Positions 24,793 through 44,800 of a stretch of 64,000 bases of DNA are shown piece by piece. The stretch comes from Litomosoides sigmodontis (Eukaryota; Nematoda; Chromadorea; Rhabditida; Onchocercidae). Numbering within the stretch: the stretch's first letter is position 1; each line of letters begins with the position of its first letter. The notes below the pieces were generated by a model. The model saw only the letters and a program-made list of their open reading frames with translations. It was not told the DNA's origin and ran no database searches. Made by a program: the position numbers and the translations under genes. Location of the stretch: the NCBI GenBank assembly GCA_963070105.1, contig OY718804.1:3303317-3367316 (forward strand). Reading direction: 5' to 3'.

Positions 24793-27700
24793 ACATCAAT
24801 CATACATGATGCATCATCTGACAGTTCCACAACGCTGACTGAAACGATGAAATTGTGGCAAAGTTGCGGTGGGTGCTAGCCACACTAAGCTCTCTCAGGG
24901 GGTCAGTTGATGAAACCCAACACACCTCAAGCTCTGAGCAATTAATCCGTAAAAGAAGCTCAGGCTGCACGGAGGAGAGGAAAAAAAGGATAGTGAAAAT
25001 TCGGAGAATTAAAATTACAAATAAGTTATTGCCGACGATACTGTATGCATAGTTAATGGTAGAAATTATGGGTAGGAAGTGTACTGCATGGAGATGCTGG
25101 AGAGGTGAAGTATTCCTTTTTTTTTTATTTGAAAATTTCCTCCTCCTACAATTATAAAAAGTGAATTGTTGAAAAAGTTTTCCAATTACCCCCAGCGAAA
25201 AGCTTTTTTATCACTATTCTATTGCTATACGGTCAAAATTGATGTTAAAATAATTGCTTGCAAGAGATGATACGATTTAATTGTTGAATTTTTAATTAAT
25301 AAACAGGTGAAGAATTTAAAAACAACCGCTGAACAGACAGGTGAGAGATGATGATGGGAGAGAGAGAGAGTGAGAGATAGGAAAAGAAAAAAGTTAGTAG
25401 AAATTCACACTTGGTAGAGCATTTGATTGTGGTGATATTAATGATAATGATAATATTGCAAACATTATTGCTAATTAGCGGTCATCTTCATTTTCACTCT
25501 TCACTTGTTTATTTAGTGAGTAGCCAATTTGCTTCACAAATTTCTCCTATTTCATTTAACTCCGCTAAGTGAGTCCGTCAATTTTTTCTCATTTTCTCTC
25601 TCTCTCTCTCTTCAATACTTCATTTTTACACAGTGGAAAATTTACATTTTTTTTCCTTTTATTTGCACTAGAGAAAGGTATGAAATTTCAAACTTTCTCA
25701 CTTAGATATGCATATTTGTCTAAGAAAAATGGAAGAGATTTGAAAATTCAAAAAATTTGCTCTAACAGAGAGAAGGGATATTATTGCTAAACTAAATCAA
25801 ATCAATCCAGTTCAATCAGCTCCATTGATGAATTAATTCTTAATTTTGTGGATTATCTATTATCTCAATCATTGCTAAACAATTATTTAATCCAATTAAT
25901 ACAAACATTCAATGGAAAAATTTCCATCAACTACATGCGCATCTCTCTCCCTCTCTCTCTCTCTCTCTCCCTCCGTCTTCTAAAATTCTAACCTTCAGTT
26001 GCAAGATAATAAGCGCAATAAATTGATATTATAAAATTATTGCGGACATTCGAAATTCCAACGGATAGAATTACCTATAATTCTCATCAATTTCCATATT
26101 GTCCGTTAATTCACAACGAAACGGAAAAAAAACGGAAAGATTTGCAACGGCAACGTTCGTCAAAGAAAAGTAGCACATTTTCTTCCACATAATTGCAATT
26201 AATCCCTTAAAAAATACAAAATTGAAAATGTCGCTGTGCAGCTGTTCCTTCCTATCCAATTCTTTCATTAAAAAAAAAGCAACTACAAATTGTTTCGTAA
26301 AATTTACACTTTGAATGAGCGAAAAAAAAAATTTTAATTTCAATAAGAGCTAGGCAAGCGATACAGCTAACCGGACTGATTTGAACAATGTATTCAGTCG
26401 TTAGCGGCAAATTACACTGGAAATTATGAAATGACAAAGGAAATAAAATTAAATGTGATTTAATTGGCATGCTCTTTTTTCCCCAAAAATACAGCTAAAT
26501 TAATTTAGGTGAAAAATGAGAGAAAAGAAAGGTGAAACTTAGTTAACGCTTTGAGAATAAATATTGGGAATAAAAATTTTTTATTTTATTCTAAAATTTC
26601 AGATTTTTTTTTCAGGTTTTTTCCGAAATTGAATATATTAGATTCTTCTTCAGTTTTTTCTTTCGTTCTTTCATCTTAGATTTTTCTTTCAATTCGAATC
26701 GATATATTAGACCTCTACTAGATTCTTCTTCTTTCACAAGTTTTTTTTTTAAAAATCGAAAATTTCAAAAGTTCAACATTTTCATTCCTGCTTCATTAAA
26801 CATCCGCTACAACCAGGGAAATTTAAATTACATGCGATAACTGCTTGTTTGATGAATGAATTGAGTGGAATGTCTCGTCCACTCATTAAACGCTAATTAT
26901 TGTTTTCGAGATGAAGATTTGTTGGAAGTGGCCAGTGCGCGGGGTCCATTTTCTTTGGTCATCCAATGACGATCAACGATTAGAGCATACACTGTTAGAC
27001 AGAGTGCACGCACACAATCACACGTCTGCTCTACCAACCAATCTTTTCCAATTTCATTTTCTACGCCAACAGATAAATTTAAAATTTGAGAATCACGCTG
27101 TAAGTCTCGTTTGCTCCTACTAAAAATCAATTAAGCATACTAAAAGAGAGTCAACTTTATTGATGAATTGATTGGTCAACTTTATTGTCGAGTTGTTCAA
27201 AATTTAAAATTTAAATCTTCAAACACCCATCTAACATTCAATCATTGTTAGTTTCTAATTAAAAAAAAAAACCCCGAAGGAGCATAATTTCAACGGAAGG
27301 AAACTTATGAATAAATTGAATAAAAAATGTTTTAATTTATTTTCTAGTAAATTTGGATGAAAATAAAATCATTGTAAATGGAATAGATAATTTTGAGTGA
27401 AACACACTGACTGACTGAATTAGGAAAAAAATTCAAATTTGGTATAGCAAGCCAATAAATAGGAATTGGAAAATAGGCCTTTAATGACAATGACCTTTCA
27501 GTTTTCTTCATGGACACCCGCATATCCGGTGGTAAATACCTCATCATACCAGTGATGATCTACTCGAAGACTCATGATGGTCACTTCTTATTCCACAACA
27601 ATCAAGGTCTTCTCTTCAAGCCCTCTCCCTGCTAATCCAACATCCGTTGCCCATTTATGATGACCATTAATAGCTAAGGAAGAGCTTTTCCCTCCTCCTT

Positions 27701-28084
27701 CACTTCCTGCTATCATTCTTTCATTTTAAATTCCTACAAAATATTTTTTTTCCTTTACTTATTTTCCCTATTAGTTAGACAATTATGAATGCTTGGGATT
27801 TTTCTAAATTAGTAATTTTTTTTTTGAAACACTTATTGTTGGAGAATTGTCAGAAATTCAGAGTGCTTTACTACAGTCACACGATCAAGAGATTGAACTC
27901 CTATAATTTATTCATTTCATTTAAATGCAAAATATTTGAATTACATTGGTGGTATGTATTTATATGAGGTAAAAATGCACTTACACTTGAAGAATAAAAA
28001 TGTAACAACGTGTTATTTTTGTTCAAAAAAAAATAAATTCTTGCACAAAAATACAATCAAATCATTGATTGATTTCGTGGTGTT

Positions 28085-30996
28085 TTAGGATCGTTTGCTT
28101 TTTATTTTTTCACGAATAGCTCTGAAATTTTGATTAAATCAAATTCACTCCTACATTAATCATTTCTGAACGAAAAAGAAACAAAAAAAGCATTTTTAAA
28201 CGGATTCAAATTAATTTATTTTCTAATTAATTAAAATATTTTCACTACATAATGCATGGAAAAGAATGAATTTGAGCTCTTTGATTTTTTTTTAAACAAT
28301 AACTTCAAAATTTCCGTAATGGAATGTAATAATTAATGAAGTTAAATATGTGAAAGGAGTTTAATTATAATATCTACTAAAATAATATAGTGATTGAAAG
28401 AAAATTAAAATTATCTATTAAAAATTAAGTGGAAGTTATGCGGAAACATTGAAATGTAAAAATTAAAAATGAAACAGCAACAGCGACATACGATATTTCG
28501 TGAATGTCATCCAATGTTATCGCACTTGAAACAAAAGTTCCATTCGTACGACGTTTGTTGGGAGTGAAGAGCTCTTGAAAGAATGGATCGGACAGTAGCA
28601 CTTTACCGCACAGTCGTTTCGCTGGACTGTAAACAAGTATCCGTCGAAGGATGCTGATCGTTTCCTCGGACGCATAAGGTAGAATGGGTCTGAAGCCGCG
28701 TGGCGCAACATTACTATCACCGGCGAGTGAAATTGCCGCTTTCATATTCGTAAGTTCCGTTTCGCTCGGATTTCCCAGTGCATCCATTACTAGCTTAAAT
28801 TGATGTTGCGCATCTCTGCCAGGAAATAATATGCTACCTTTTGTAATCTCTCCCAGCACACAACCACCTGACCAAACATCTAAATTAATAAAAATTCCCT
28901 ATCATCAGTGATGGTGAGAGATATGAAAATTAATTGATAGCATATATTTTCCATTCAAATTATACACCTTGTTGATTGAATGGGAAAAAAAAAATTTTAA
29001 CGAAAACTTATCAACTTGAGGTGAATAGAATGTTGCATTAAGTAACAGTTCTGGTGGACGATAGTATCGTGTAACCTATGAGATAAAAATTAAATTTTTT
29101 TTTTGTCAAATTTCCTCAACGAATGCAATCAATTTTAGTTGGTGCCTTTTTTTTTAATAAGAAAAAAAAACATCAAAAATTTACCATTTCGTACTAGCAA
29201 ACTACCTGGTAGGAAGTTGATTTTGTCATTTCTCTCATCAGTTTTGCCGAACCAAAATCAGCAATTTTTAACACACCACTAATTGGCTCAATTAATAAAT
29301 TCTGTGGCTTTATATCACGATGACAAATGTGATTCTGTAATACAAATTTGCATAATTCAGGAAGGATTTTATTGGCAAAATGATAGAAATGATAATCAAA
29401 GAGATTTCTTTAAAAAAAAAAGAAAAAAGATAAAATATTCCTAAGTGCATATGAAAAATTGCAAATTGGAAGCAAAAAATTGAAATTTTTAACATTTGAT
29501 AAATAAGTTAATCCATTAAATAGCTGCCATGAATATAATTTAATTTCGACATAGTCCGGACGTTTACCACCAATTTCTTTGACAATGTTTGATACTGTTT
29601 GTGGCAAATATTCAAATATTATCGTCTCACACATTTAAAAGCAAATACACAAACTGAATTGATGAAGAAGCAAATATTTGAAATGAAATAAATGAATGAA
29701 CGAACTGCTTGCATAGTTTCGAAGATTTTAAATTTTAAATTTTTTAATACTTCAAATAGCAGAGTAGTTGATTTTTTTGAAGCAAACTTGAAGTGTATTT
29801 TTTTTAAAAAAAAAAAAGTAAAAAGTTGCGTAAGTATTCCAGAGCTCAAATTCCCCACACTGTACAACTTGCAGATGAAAGAAAGAAATATATATCTTTT
29901 TATCTGGTGCAATATTTCGAAACGTGTACAACACTTGAATAATATTTTTGTGGCCTTTATCACCCAAATAAAGAAGCGTATTCAATTCTGTACCTAATTT
30001 TGAGTCTGTTTCTAAATTTAAGTGATGATCAGTTGGTGGCAGTTAAGCATTTTCAAACTAAAACATTTTTTCTTCCACATTTCTCCAAGTCTAGTTCAAA
30101 AGATTTTCGAAGTGAAAGTAAAAGGTGAGGAATAGTAGGCTGATAGTAATAATACCATACCTCGCCAAGTTTTCTTCAGTGCTATCTCCCTACGTGGTCC
30201 AGGGCTAAGTAATGTGCCACGATAGACATTACTGAACACACCGAATGAGTGTAATCTCAAATTTTTCATTCGTAACTGCAAGATTTTACACTTTCATGGG
30301 AACTCCAAATTTCAATTTTGAGTGTTGCATTATTTTTGATGAGACTTATAACCAAAAACTAAATTTATTACCCGTTTCATGTTTTTTTTTTTGCAGTAAT
30401 ACATGTCAAAAAATTTGCTAATTAAAGTTTGAAAAAAATAAAAATCCAGTTTAAGGCAAAAATTTAAAAATTTTTGTGTTTTTTTATTAGTACGACTAGC
30501 ACGAGGAAAAACCATATGATAATGGAACATTTCAAGAAAAATTAATGTTATCACAGACCTTTACTTTCTTTCTGCTCGGCAATTCAATCGCATTTTGCTC
30601 ATAAATTGAATCCACGCTATTCAGCAATATTTCCACTGAATACTTAGCATTTAACAAATGATATTACTTGGAAAAAATATTATAGTTAATCAAATTTACA
30701 CGAAATTTTTTCCCCTGCATTTCAATAATTGTAATATACTTATTCTTGTTCATTCAGATTTAATTCCTTAATTTTTTCTTGGAAAGTATTTGATAGCAAT
30801 TAGAGGCATATATTTTCCACACTAAGAAATTTCCCTGAGCTTTATCCGGATTTTCTTTTTTGCTGATGAGATCAATTCCATATTAAATTAAGCTAATGAT
30901 CTTTGTTAGCAATACTAAATAAAGTAGATATCAAATACCATCTCTCTTCATACGAAACTTATCCCACAGCTTTTTTTGAAATGATTGGCTGGACAT
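28085..30996 (-). CDS. GSK3-like CMGC serine/threonine protein kinase, divergent
   Basis: Exons: 30939-30996 (ATG), 30559-30635, 30161-30275, 29869-29993, 29494-29625, 29206-29334, 29012-29075, 28492-28879, 28085-28121 (TAA). Sum 1125 nt, 374 residues. Motifs in order: altered glycine loop SFGVFSNV (about 55-62), ALKK lysine 79, helix-C Glu 86 (TELNTLL), HRDIKPQN with Asp 176, DFGSAK with Asp 195, activation-loop Tyr 211 (STSYQ), RYYRPPE (PPE for APE), [14 protein letters not shown], and a C-lobe of near-GSK3 length. GSK3 phosphorylates primed Ser/Thr substrates. Of the three phosphate-pocket residues, the HRD Arg and the SAK Lys are kept, but the Arg before helix-C Glu is Thr. It is closer to the nematode-expanded GSK3-like group than to canonical GSK3. 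Exon 7 must end before ATAAGT to keep frame, so its intron lacks a GT donor. Exon 4 also carries about 9 extra residues at its end, so its donor is uncertain. Catalytic residues are intact, so activity is likely. Confidence 0.82.
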
Positions 30997-32064
30997 GCTT
31001 CTTACAACTATACAATCTAGAAAAATGAACAATTCGTCAACAGTACGCCAATTTTAGTGCAACTTGCGCTATTCAAATTTAAAATACATTCATGCAAATT
31101 TCATATAGAAATTTTTTAGAATTTTCTGGTCAGACAGCGTTTTCCTTACTTCACTACTTTAAAATAGCCCCTGCTTCTAATTTCATCTAGAAATTCATAG
31201 CGACGCGCATAGAATATTTCGTCTGCACAATTTGTCTAGTGAGTGGACTGAAGGTGAACTTCATTTCAGCATTTCTTAAATTTGACTCATCGTAGATGGA
31301 GAATTAGAGGAACTCAATACGTGATAACCAAAATTACATGAGCTTTATTCGAACCTTACTTACGGCTGCTAGAAAAGTCAAGTGACATCTGATTTCAAGA
31401 CTTTTTGAATTGTTTGAACACAACCTCAAACTGCAATTTATTTCAACAGTGGACCATTGATTTTAATTAATCAAAAGAGATCAATGGAAAGCTTTAGGCT
31501 GTTAGAAAAGTGAATTTCGGTTCTAACATGAGGAAATTACATCAGAACACATTCAATGACAAAATGATTATTCATAACAATGAACTTGAATGTGAGACTT
31601 TTAAAGACCATCTACTGTTTTCGAAATGAATAATGGTTTGTAAAAAAAAATGTCGAAAAGAAATCAACCAGGAATAATAAACACAAAATAGGGCTACATT
31701 TTTATGAAAACAGTATTACTTGAAGCTTTTATTTTTTATTGTTTGAATGGATGATTTTAACAGTATATCGCTGAAACAATGTAATAAGATGAGGTCATTG
31801 AGGACGTGACAAAAGTGCAACATAGTCAAATCTAAAAGTAAACAAAACTAATTGTGAATACAATTTGCCGACTGTAACAGAATTAAAATTGAACTGTAAG
31901 TAACAAAAACAATAACTTTGAAACAGAATAACGTTAAAAACAAAATGAAACATTGGAATATTTACAGATTTTGTACCTATTACATTGGTGAGAAACAATT
32001 TCGTAGAATAATCTCGACATACTATGAATTCTTTCAAAGCAACAGCTTGTCTGCTGATACAACA
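30997..32064. other. Intergenic interval between smc-3 and the GSK3-like kinase
   Basis: 1.07 kb with no supported exon. It must hold the smc-3 3' UTR and the kinase promoter or spliced-leader region. The spacing is larger than in typical nematode operons. Confidence 0.6.
31728..31740 (-). terminator. Likely polyadenylation signals of smc-3
   Basis: Two overlapping-range AATAAA matches on the minus strand, about 325-335 nt past the smc-3 stop codon. They are inferred from hexamer match and position only. Confidence 0.35.
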
Positions 32065-39388
<7,324 letters not shown>

Positions 39389-40471
39389 CGTACAATATCA
39401 ATGATGGAGTGGTTAGAATAATTAATTGTTCATTGAATTGCGTACGGAAACTTCCGCCTGAAAATTGATTGCAATCAAAGACTGCAACTATTACATCATT
39501 CGTTCTGACGTGACACGCATAATACCTACAACTCTCGAGCTTCTCATGAACCTGCCTCCGGGAACGTTGTCCATATTTTCAGAAGCAAACACAGTGGGAA
39601 GAAGAAAATTCATGCAGGATTGACTACCATGGCAAACACCTCAAATTCAAAATTGGGTACTATATTTAATGCGGCCTACCCGGGTACGCCAGGACTGAAG
39701 TATAGATGAACTTGGGCAGCGGTATGAGTTACGCAAGATGTGCTTTAGGAAGTTTTTCTCGAATAACTGATGAATTAATTCATGTGTAAATCCATTCATT
39801 CGAGCGTATATGCAATGAATTCTAGTGCAATATGTTTTTAAAACTACTCTCCCAAATTTTATTGGACATCATTTTCAGTAATCGAAACCTTCTCCATTAG
39901 AAAGAGTTTGAATTCAAAAATCCAAGAAACTTATACGAACTATTTTTTTTTTTCAAAAATATCACTAAATTTCTTCAAATTTAATGCATTGAATAGAATT
40001 GAGGAGATAAATACTTCGGGATGGAAGAGAAAGGTGGAGAAAATATTTTACAATGTCTAATTTCAAAGTACTTATTGGAAGTATTGCTTCATTGTTAACC
40101 TCATTTTTCAGACTTGGCATTCCATCACTTTGCTGGGATGCAAAATCCATATACTCACATGGTGAATGAACAGATTCCTCTGCAGAATCTGATTAATTAA
40201 CAGAGTTATCAAGGCGCTTTTCATCACAATGCATCATCACAATCCGCGGTGATCATTCAAGACAAAATACCAGCAACTTATTCGTACATTGTATTGAATT
40301 GGAAAATGCTTGAATTAACATGAAAAAGTGTACCGACAAAAATGCCTAAACCTGAATGATAAACGGTAGTGTAGTTCATTTCGTCGGATCGCACGGAATT
40401 TGGTAAGGTAACGTTAATGTTTCTTCATCGCACCATTTTTTGCCATTTTGATTCATCCGTTACATTGACTG

Positions 40472-40474
<3 letters not shown>

Positions 40475-40506
<32 letters not shown>
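40475..40506. repeat. (AT)n microsatellite
   Basis: A perfect AT dinucleotide run of about 32 nt between unc-16 and smc-3. Confidence 0.95.
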
Positions 40507-40509
<3 letters not shown>

Positions 40510-41628
40510 GAGGGAAAGATAATAGTAATTCAGTATACTGACTAAGCTATCTCCATCCAACTATCAATCATTTCGTTTGAAATCTTATTAGTATTCCCCA
40601 TAGGCTCAAGCTATCCATTTCCACGAAGAGTTAAGGACTTGTCTTACTGGCAATTTTGCTTAGAGTAAGCAAAATTTAACTCCTCACTACACTTACTAGT
40701 TTGTTCTGATCAATCTATCTGAAAATTGGGTGAAAAAAAAAACCCAGTTCTTCTTTTTCCTCCTATAACTCAAATACTGACAGTGCAAAAGTGACTTATT
40801 GATGATAGGAAATGATTTTTTATCAATTTGTTATGAATGATGAAAACATGCAAAAAGACAGTGTAATGTCAGAAGCTCACTAATTCAATTCTCTAAACTC
40901 AATCTTATCAATTACAAATGAATGGATCTTTTAGTGGATCTTTAAAAGCCCATTTTAAACAAGAATGAAAATTAAGCAACATTCTTCCACAATAAGGCTC
41001 TCTTATTTACAACCAGGTTCATTTTTTTTTTTGAATATCATCGAATTTCATATTACATTAAAACTTCACATTACTTACACCACTACATCGAACAACTAGA
41101 GTATTTATTAAAAGTAAAAAAAATTAAGACGCAGACAAAAGCATTTGCAAAAGTTGATTCACTGGTTTTAAAATTACAATCACACTTACATTACTGGACA
41201 TTTTTACATTTCTATAAGTTCGATTTATACTAAAACGTTATGAATTTTCGAAATAATTTCAGCCATCCTTTCAGTTTTTTTCAGATGCGATGCTTTTTAT
41301 TCGGAACTTCGTCCACCTTTTTTTCGAAAAGCGCTTGTTGTGAACACTCGAGATTCCACTAAATTTTGTTAACAGCAATAAAGCTTAAAGTTATGCACTT
41401 ATGATATCTTCAATGAGAACACAAAACTGCACTGTCAATAAACAGCATAAGTTATAAAAAATATTGCAAACACTAATTCGAACTGAATGCTGTCTTTAGG
41501 TACACATTGCAAAAAGCAGTATGAATTAAGATTGAAAACAAAGCATCGGTTTTACACAATGAAATGCATTTTATAAAAAGAACTTGTACAACTTTTTTAG
41601 ACATTGAAATGAACTAAGTAATCTCACC

Positions 41629-41634
41629 TTTATT
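41629..41634 (-). terminator. Likely polyadenylation signal of unc-16
   Basis: AATAAA on the minus strand, about 200 nt past the unc-16 stop codon. It is a plain hexamer match, and such matches are common in AT-rich DNA. Confidence 0.4.
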
Positions 41635-41836
41635 ATAGACAAACAGCAAATACGGACTGACATGGATTGACTATAATAACTAGCCCTGTTATTAGGACCA
41701 AAACAAAACAATAAAAGATGCAAGCAAAAGTAAATCGTAGATCAGAAAATCCCAAACCTGGTAAAAATTTGAAATTTCAAGCACATTAGGAAAACAACTT
41801 AAAATCTTATTTGTATAAGAATAAGCCTGTAAATAA

Positions 41837-44800
41837 TTAAAAAAGCGAATTTGCAGATACTTCCCAAACAATCAAGTGCGACATATCTCGAGCTCGTACT
41901 GTATTCGCTATGTCCATACCATCCTCTTCTTCTCCTAAATATCGTTAGAATTGCTCGCTTTTGGAAGTAAGAAAGCAAGATGAAAATTAGAGTATGGAAA
42001 AGAACATTAAAAGAAGATATGTACAAACCCATTCTAAAATCGATGTATCCATCACCACCAGAAACAACAAGCATTTTGAGTGCTGATTTATCTGCCTTGT
42101 CAGTATAATCCAGGGATTGTGCAGGGGTTATCAGTGAGACATCTGCACCTTTAATACAAAATGAAATAATTCTATGTGGAAACTAGTTGGACGTACCTAC
42201 TTGGTAAAAATTGTTCAAAACCATTAATAATAAATTAATTCAATGATATCTTTTATTACAGTATTGAAAGTAACAGTTCACATGAAATTATTCATACTTT
42301 TCTCGCTCCACGGAGTTCTGATAACAGCTTTGTTAAGTACGGTCGAACAACAACTGTTATTCGCGTATATTCAACAAAGTTAGGATCACGATTTTATATG
42401 AGACAGAATGAAAACCTCGGTGACACAGTGGATTGCTCAATATTATTAATTTCTAAGATTGTATGATATTCACAAAATAGACTTGATATTACTGCAGGAC
42501 AAGATGTTGACATTCGATGAATGAGAAATCAACCAAGTTTCCATCAAAATGACTTACCAGGGACGGCTAAGAAGAATTTCACAGAATCTTTGTGTCCGTG
42601 GAATGAGAGCTGAGCACGTGACATATCACAGTATGGTATGAAAGTATTAGGCGATACTTTCTCATTAGTCGTATCGCCATAAACCCTGATTAAACCACCA
42701 GGACCTCGTACATCTTCGTTATGTGTACGTGTTTCCACTTTTGTACCAACTCGATTTTCATTAGCTACAAATGTAACAAAAGTTACATTAACAAGCATTC
42801 GCAACAGTCTACGTCACAATCGAATAACAGGCTTTCGAAATATCAAAATAATTTAATATACACATATAAGCAAGTTCGTGATTCGAAAAATAATATTCAC
42901 AATTTAATGCATTTATTTTCATATAAAATACAATAAATTTGCAGGACAGAACTTTGTACTGAATGTCCTATGCGTTTCTGTTAAACTTGGAGCATTAACT
43001 TACTTCCAGCGAGAGGTACTGAAATAATAACACCCGTTCCTGTTCCAATCCATAAACGTCTACAGATTGCCAATAATGCAGTAGTGCGTAGGTATGAATA
43101 ATCTAGATTGTTAGTACCTAAAAAATAACTTTGCATACATCGTGTAAGACTCCGTCATGCAGCGCGCTTAGTTCGAATATTTTGAGACTGTTCATCCTCC
43201 ACCTAAACAAGCGTTATATAATTCTAATTATTTGCAAAGTAAACATACCCAACATTTTTGTGACATACGGTTCAATATCAATATCCTGAAGATGTTCATA
43301 ATTATAGGCATGGTAAAGTCGGAGTGTTGAATCAAGTCGAATTGAGATCCATACGCCATCACCAACCCATTCCATATGATGCACTTGACTATCTCGTCTC
43401 GAATGTGCAGCAAAAACTTTCTACAAAGGAAATAACTCAATAAAAAAAAGGAATATTACAGGGTTGACAACGAAACTTCATAAGCTTCTTGGAACTCTCT
43501 AGCAATATACAACTGATAAAGACGACCTTAACAGTAAGTTCTTTAGGGTCAATGACAATAATACAGTTGCGATAGGTAGCCCACAAGCGATCGCCCACCA
43601 TTGAAAGCGATCTTACTGAACTAGTTGCGCGACCGACAGTGATACAGTGATAACCAGCTTCAGACCAACCACCACCTAAAAAATCAAAGTCGTATTACAA
43701 CAGATTACAATTTCGAATTGCATAATTTTGTCAAAATTGAATGCTAAGCACAACTCTACGTAAATCTCTTACAAATTCACTTCACCTTACAATTACCGAA
43801 AAACTAAACTAAATTTCCTATTTATACCATGACCACACTGTTGGGCTCTTACCATCCCCAAACTACCAAGAGGACAATAAAAAACAAACAAATTATAATT
43901 CCATCTGCCATAAACTCTGTATGACAAAAAAAGCATCAATGGAACATACTTGCATCTCGGTGAAAAACAGCAATAGACCCATTAGCCAGTGCAGCGAATA
44001 CCCTTCCTTTATAATGTCTGCAAAATTAGAAAATTCACTCAGAAGATCTCAATAAATGTCTAGTATACTTGGGAAGTTAAAGAACTTAAAGGTTGGAAAT
44101 AAATTGGACAACCCGTTGGATACAAAGCAATACTACTTAGTATGAAAGTGATTTCAATTATTTAATAACTTCCACATTTTTAATAATGGACAAAAGCTAA
44201 TTAATTATGGATTGCTCATTAGTAGTTCCAGAAGTACATTTCTTTCCAATCTTTAATAGGGAGTAATTATTACAAGGAAACAATTATTAAAATCGCTAAA
44301 ACTTACAAAATGGAAAGAACAGCGTCAGCCATCTTTATACGTCGCAAGCATTTATGCCACTTCGATACCGCCGAATGAATAAATATACTGGAATGAATTA
44401 TGTCATACGAAAAATTATAATAGAAAATATAAAAAACATAGAAAGATAATAAAAAAGAAACATTGGCAAAACCGTTTAATGAGTAACAACAAAAAAATTT
44501 CAACAATAAATTTTGATGGTTAAAAGATAATGAACTGAAACACCATTATAATATAAACCAGACAAAACAACTTTTATCATATCATTCATATATCGTAATT
44601 AATGAAATCCCGTTGAAATTACGAAAACTTGCAGAGATAAAGTTAATTAATAAAATCGGCACAAGTGAGCTTACTAATCATTCTGAGATCCCATCCACAT
44701 CGTTGGAAGTGATGTCATATTGTCCGATAGACCTACGTACTTGCTAAGCCTGTCCTTAATATGAGCCGGAACTGTGCCAACACCGCCTTTTTCTGTTTGT

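Larger units (their letters stand above)
20869..28084. other. 7.2-kb gene-poor interval
   Basis: I find no exon with both good splice sites and coding-like composition here. It holds the 42-bp duplication, the GATC array, CT/GA runs and a slightly GC-richer patch at about 23.8-25.1 kb that could be promoter or 5' sequence of the leftward gene. Short open frames at 24342-24664, 24855-25052 and 26071-26343 lack supporting features. Confidence 0.6.
39389..41836. other. Intergenic interval between unc-16 and smc-3
   Basis: 2.45 kb. It holds the unc-16 polyadenylation region, an (AT)n microsatellite at about 40475-40506, and a GC-richer patch at about 39540-39740 upstream of smc-3. No exon is supported on either strand. 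Confidence 0.6.

Noticed and set aside
24855..25052. Plus-strand open frame with a balanced composition
   Set aside because: It lacks an ATG, a clean splice context and any recognisable motif. It may be chance in a GC-richer patch.
26071..26343. Minus-strand frame ending at an AG/GTAATT donor (NMEIDENYR)
   Set aside because: No acceptor upstream and T-run composition; at most a first exon with no partner found.
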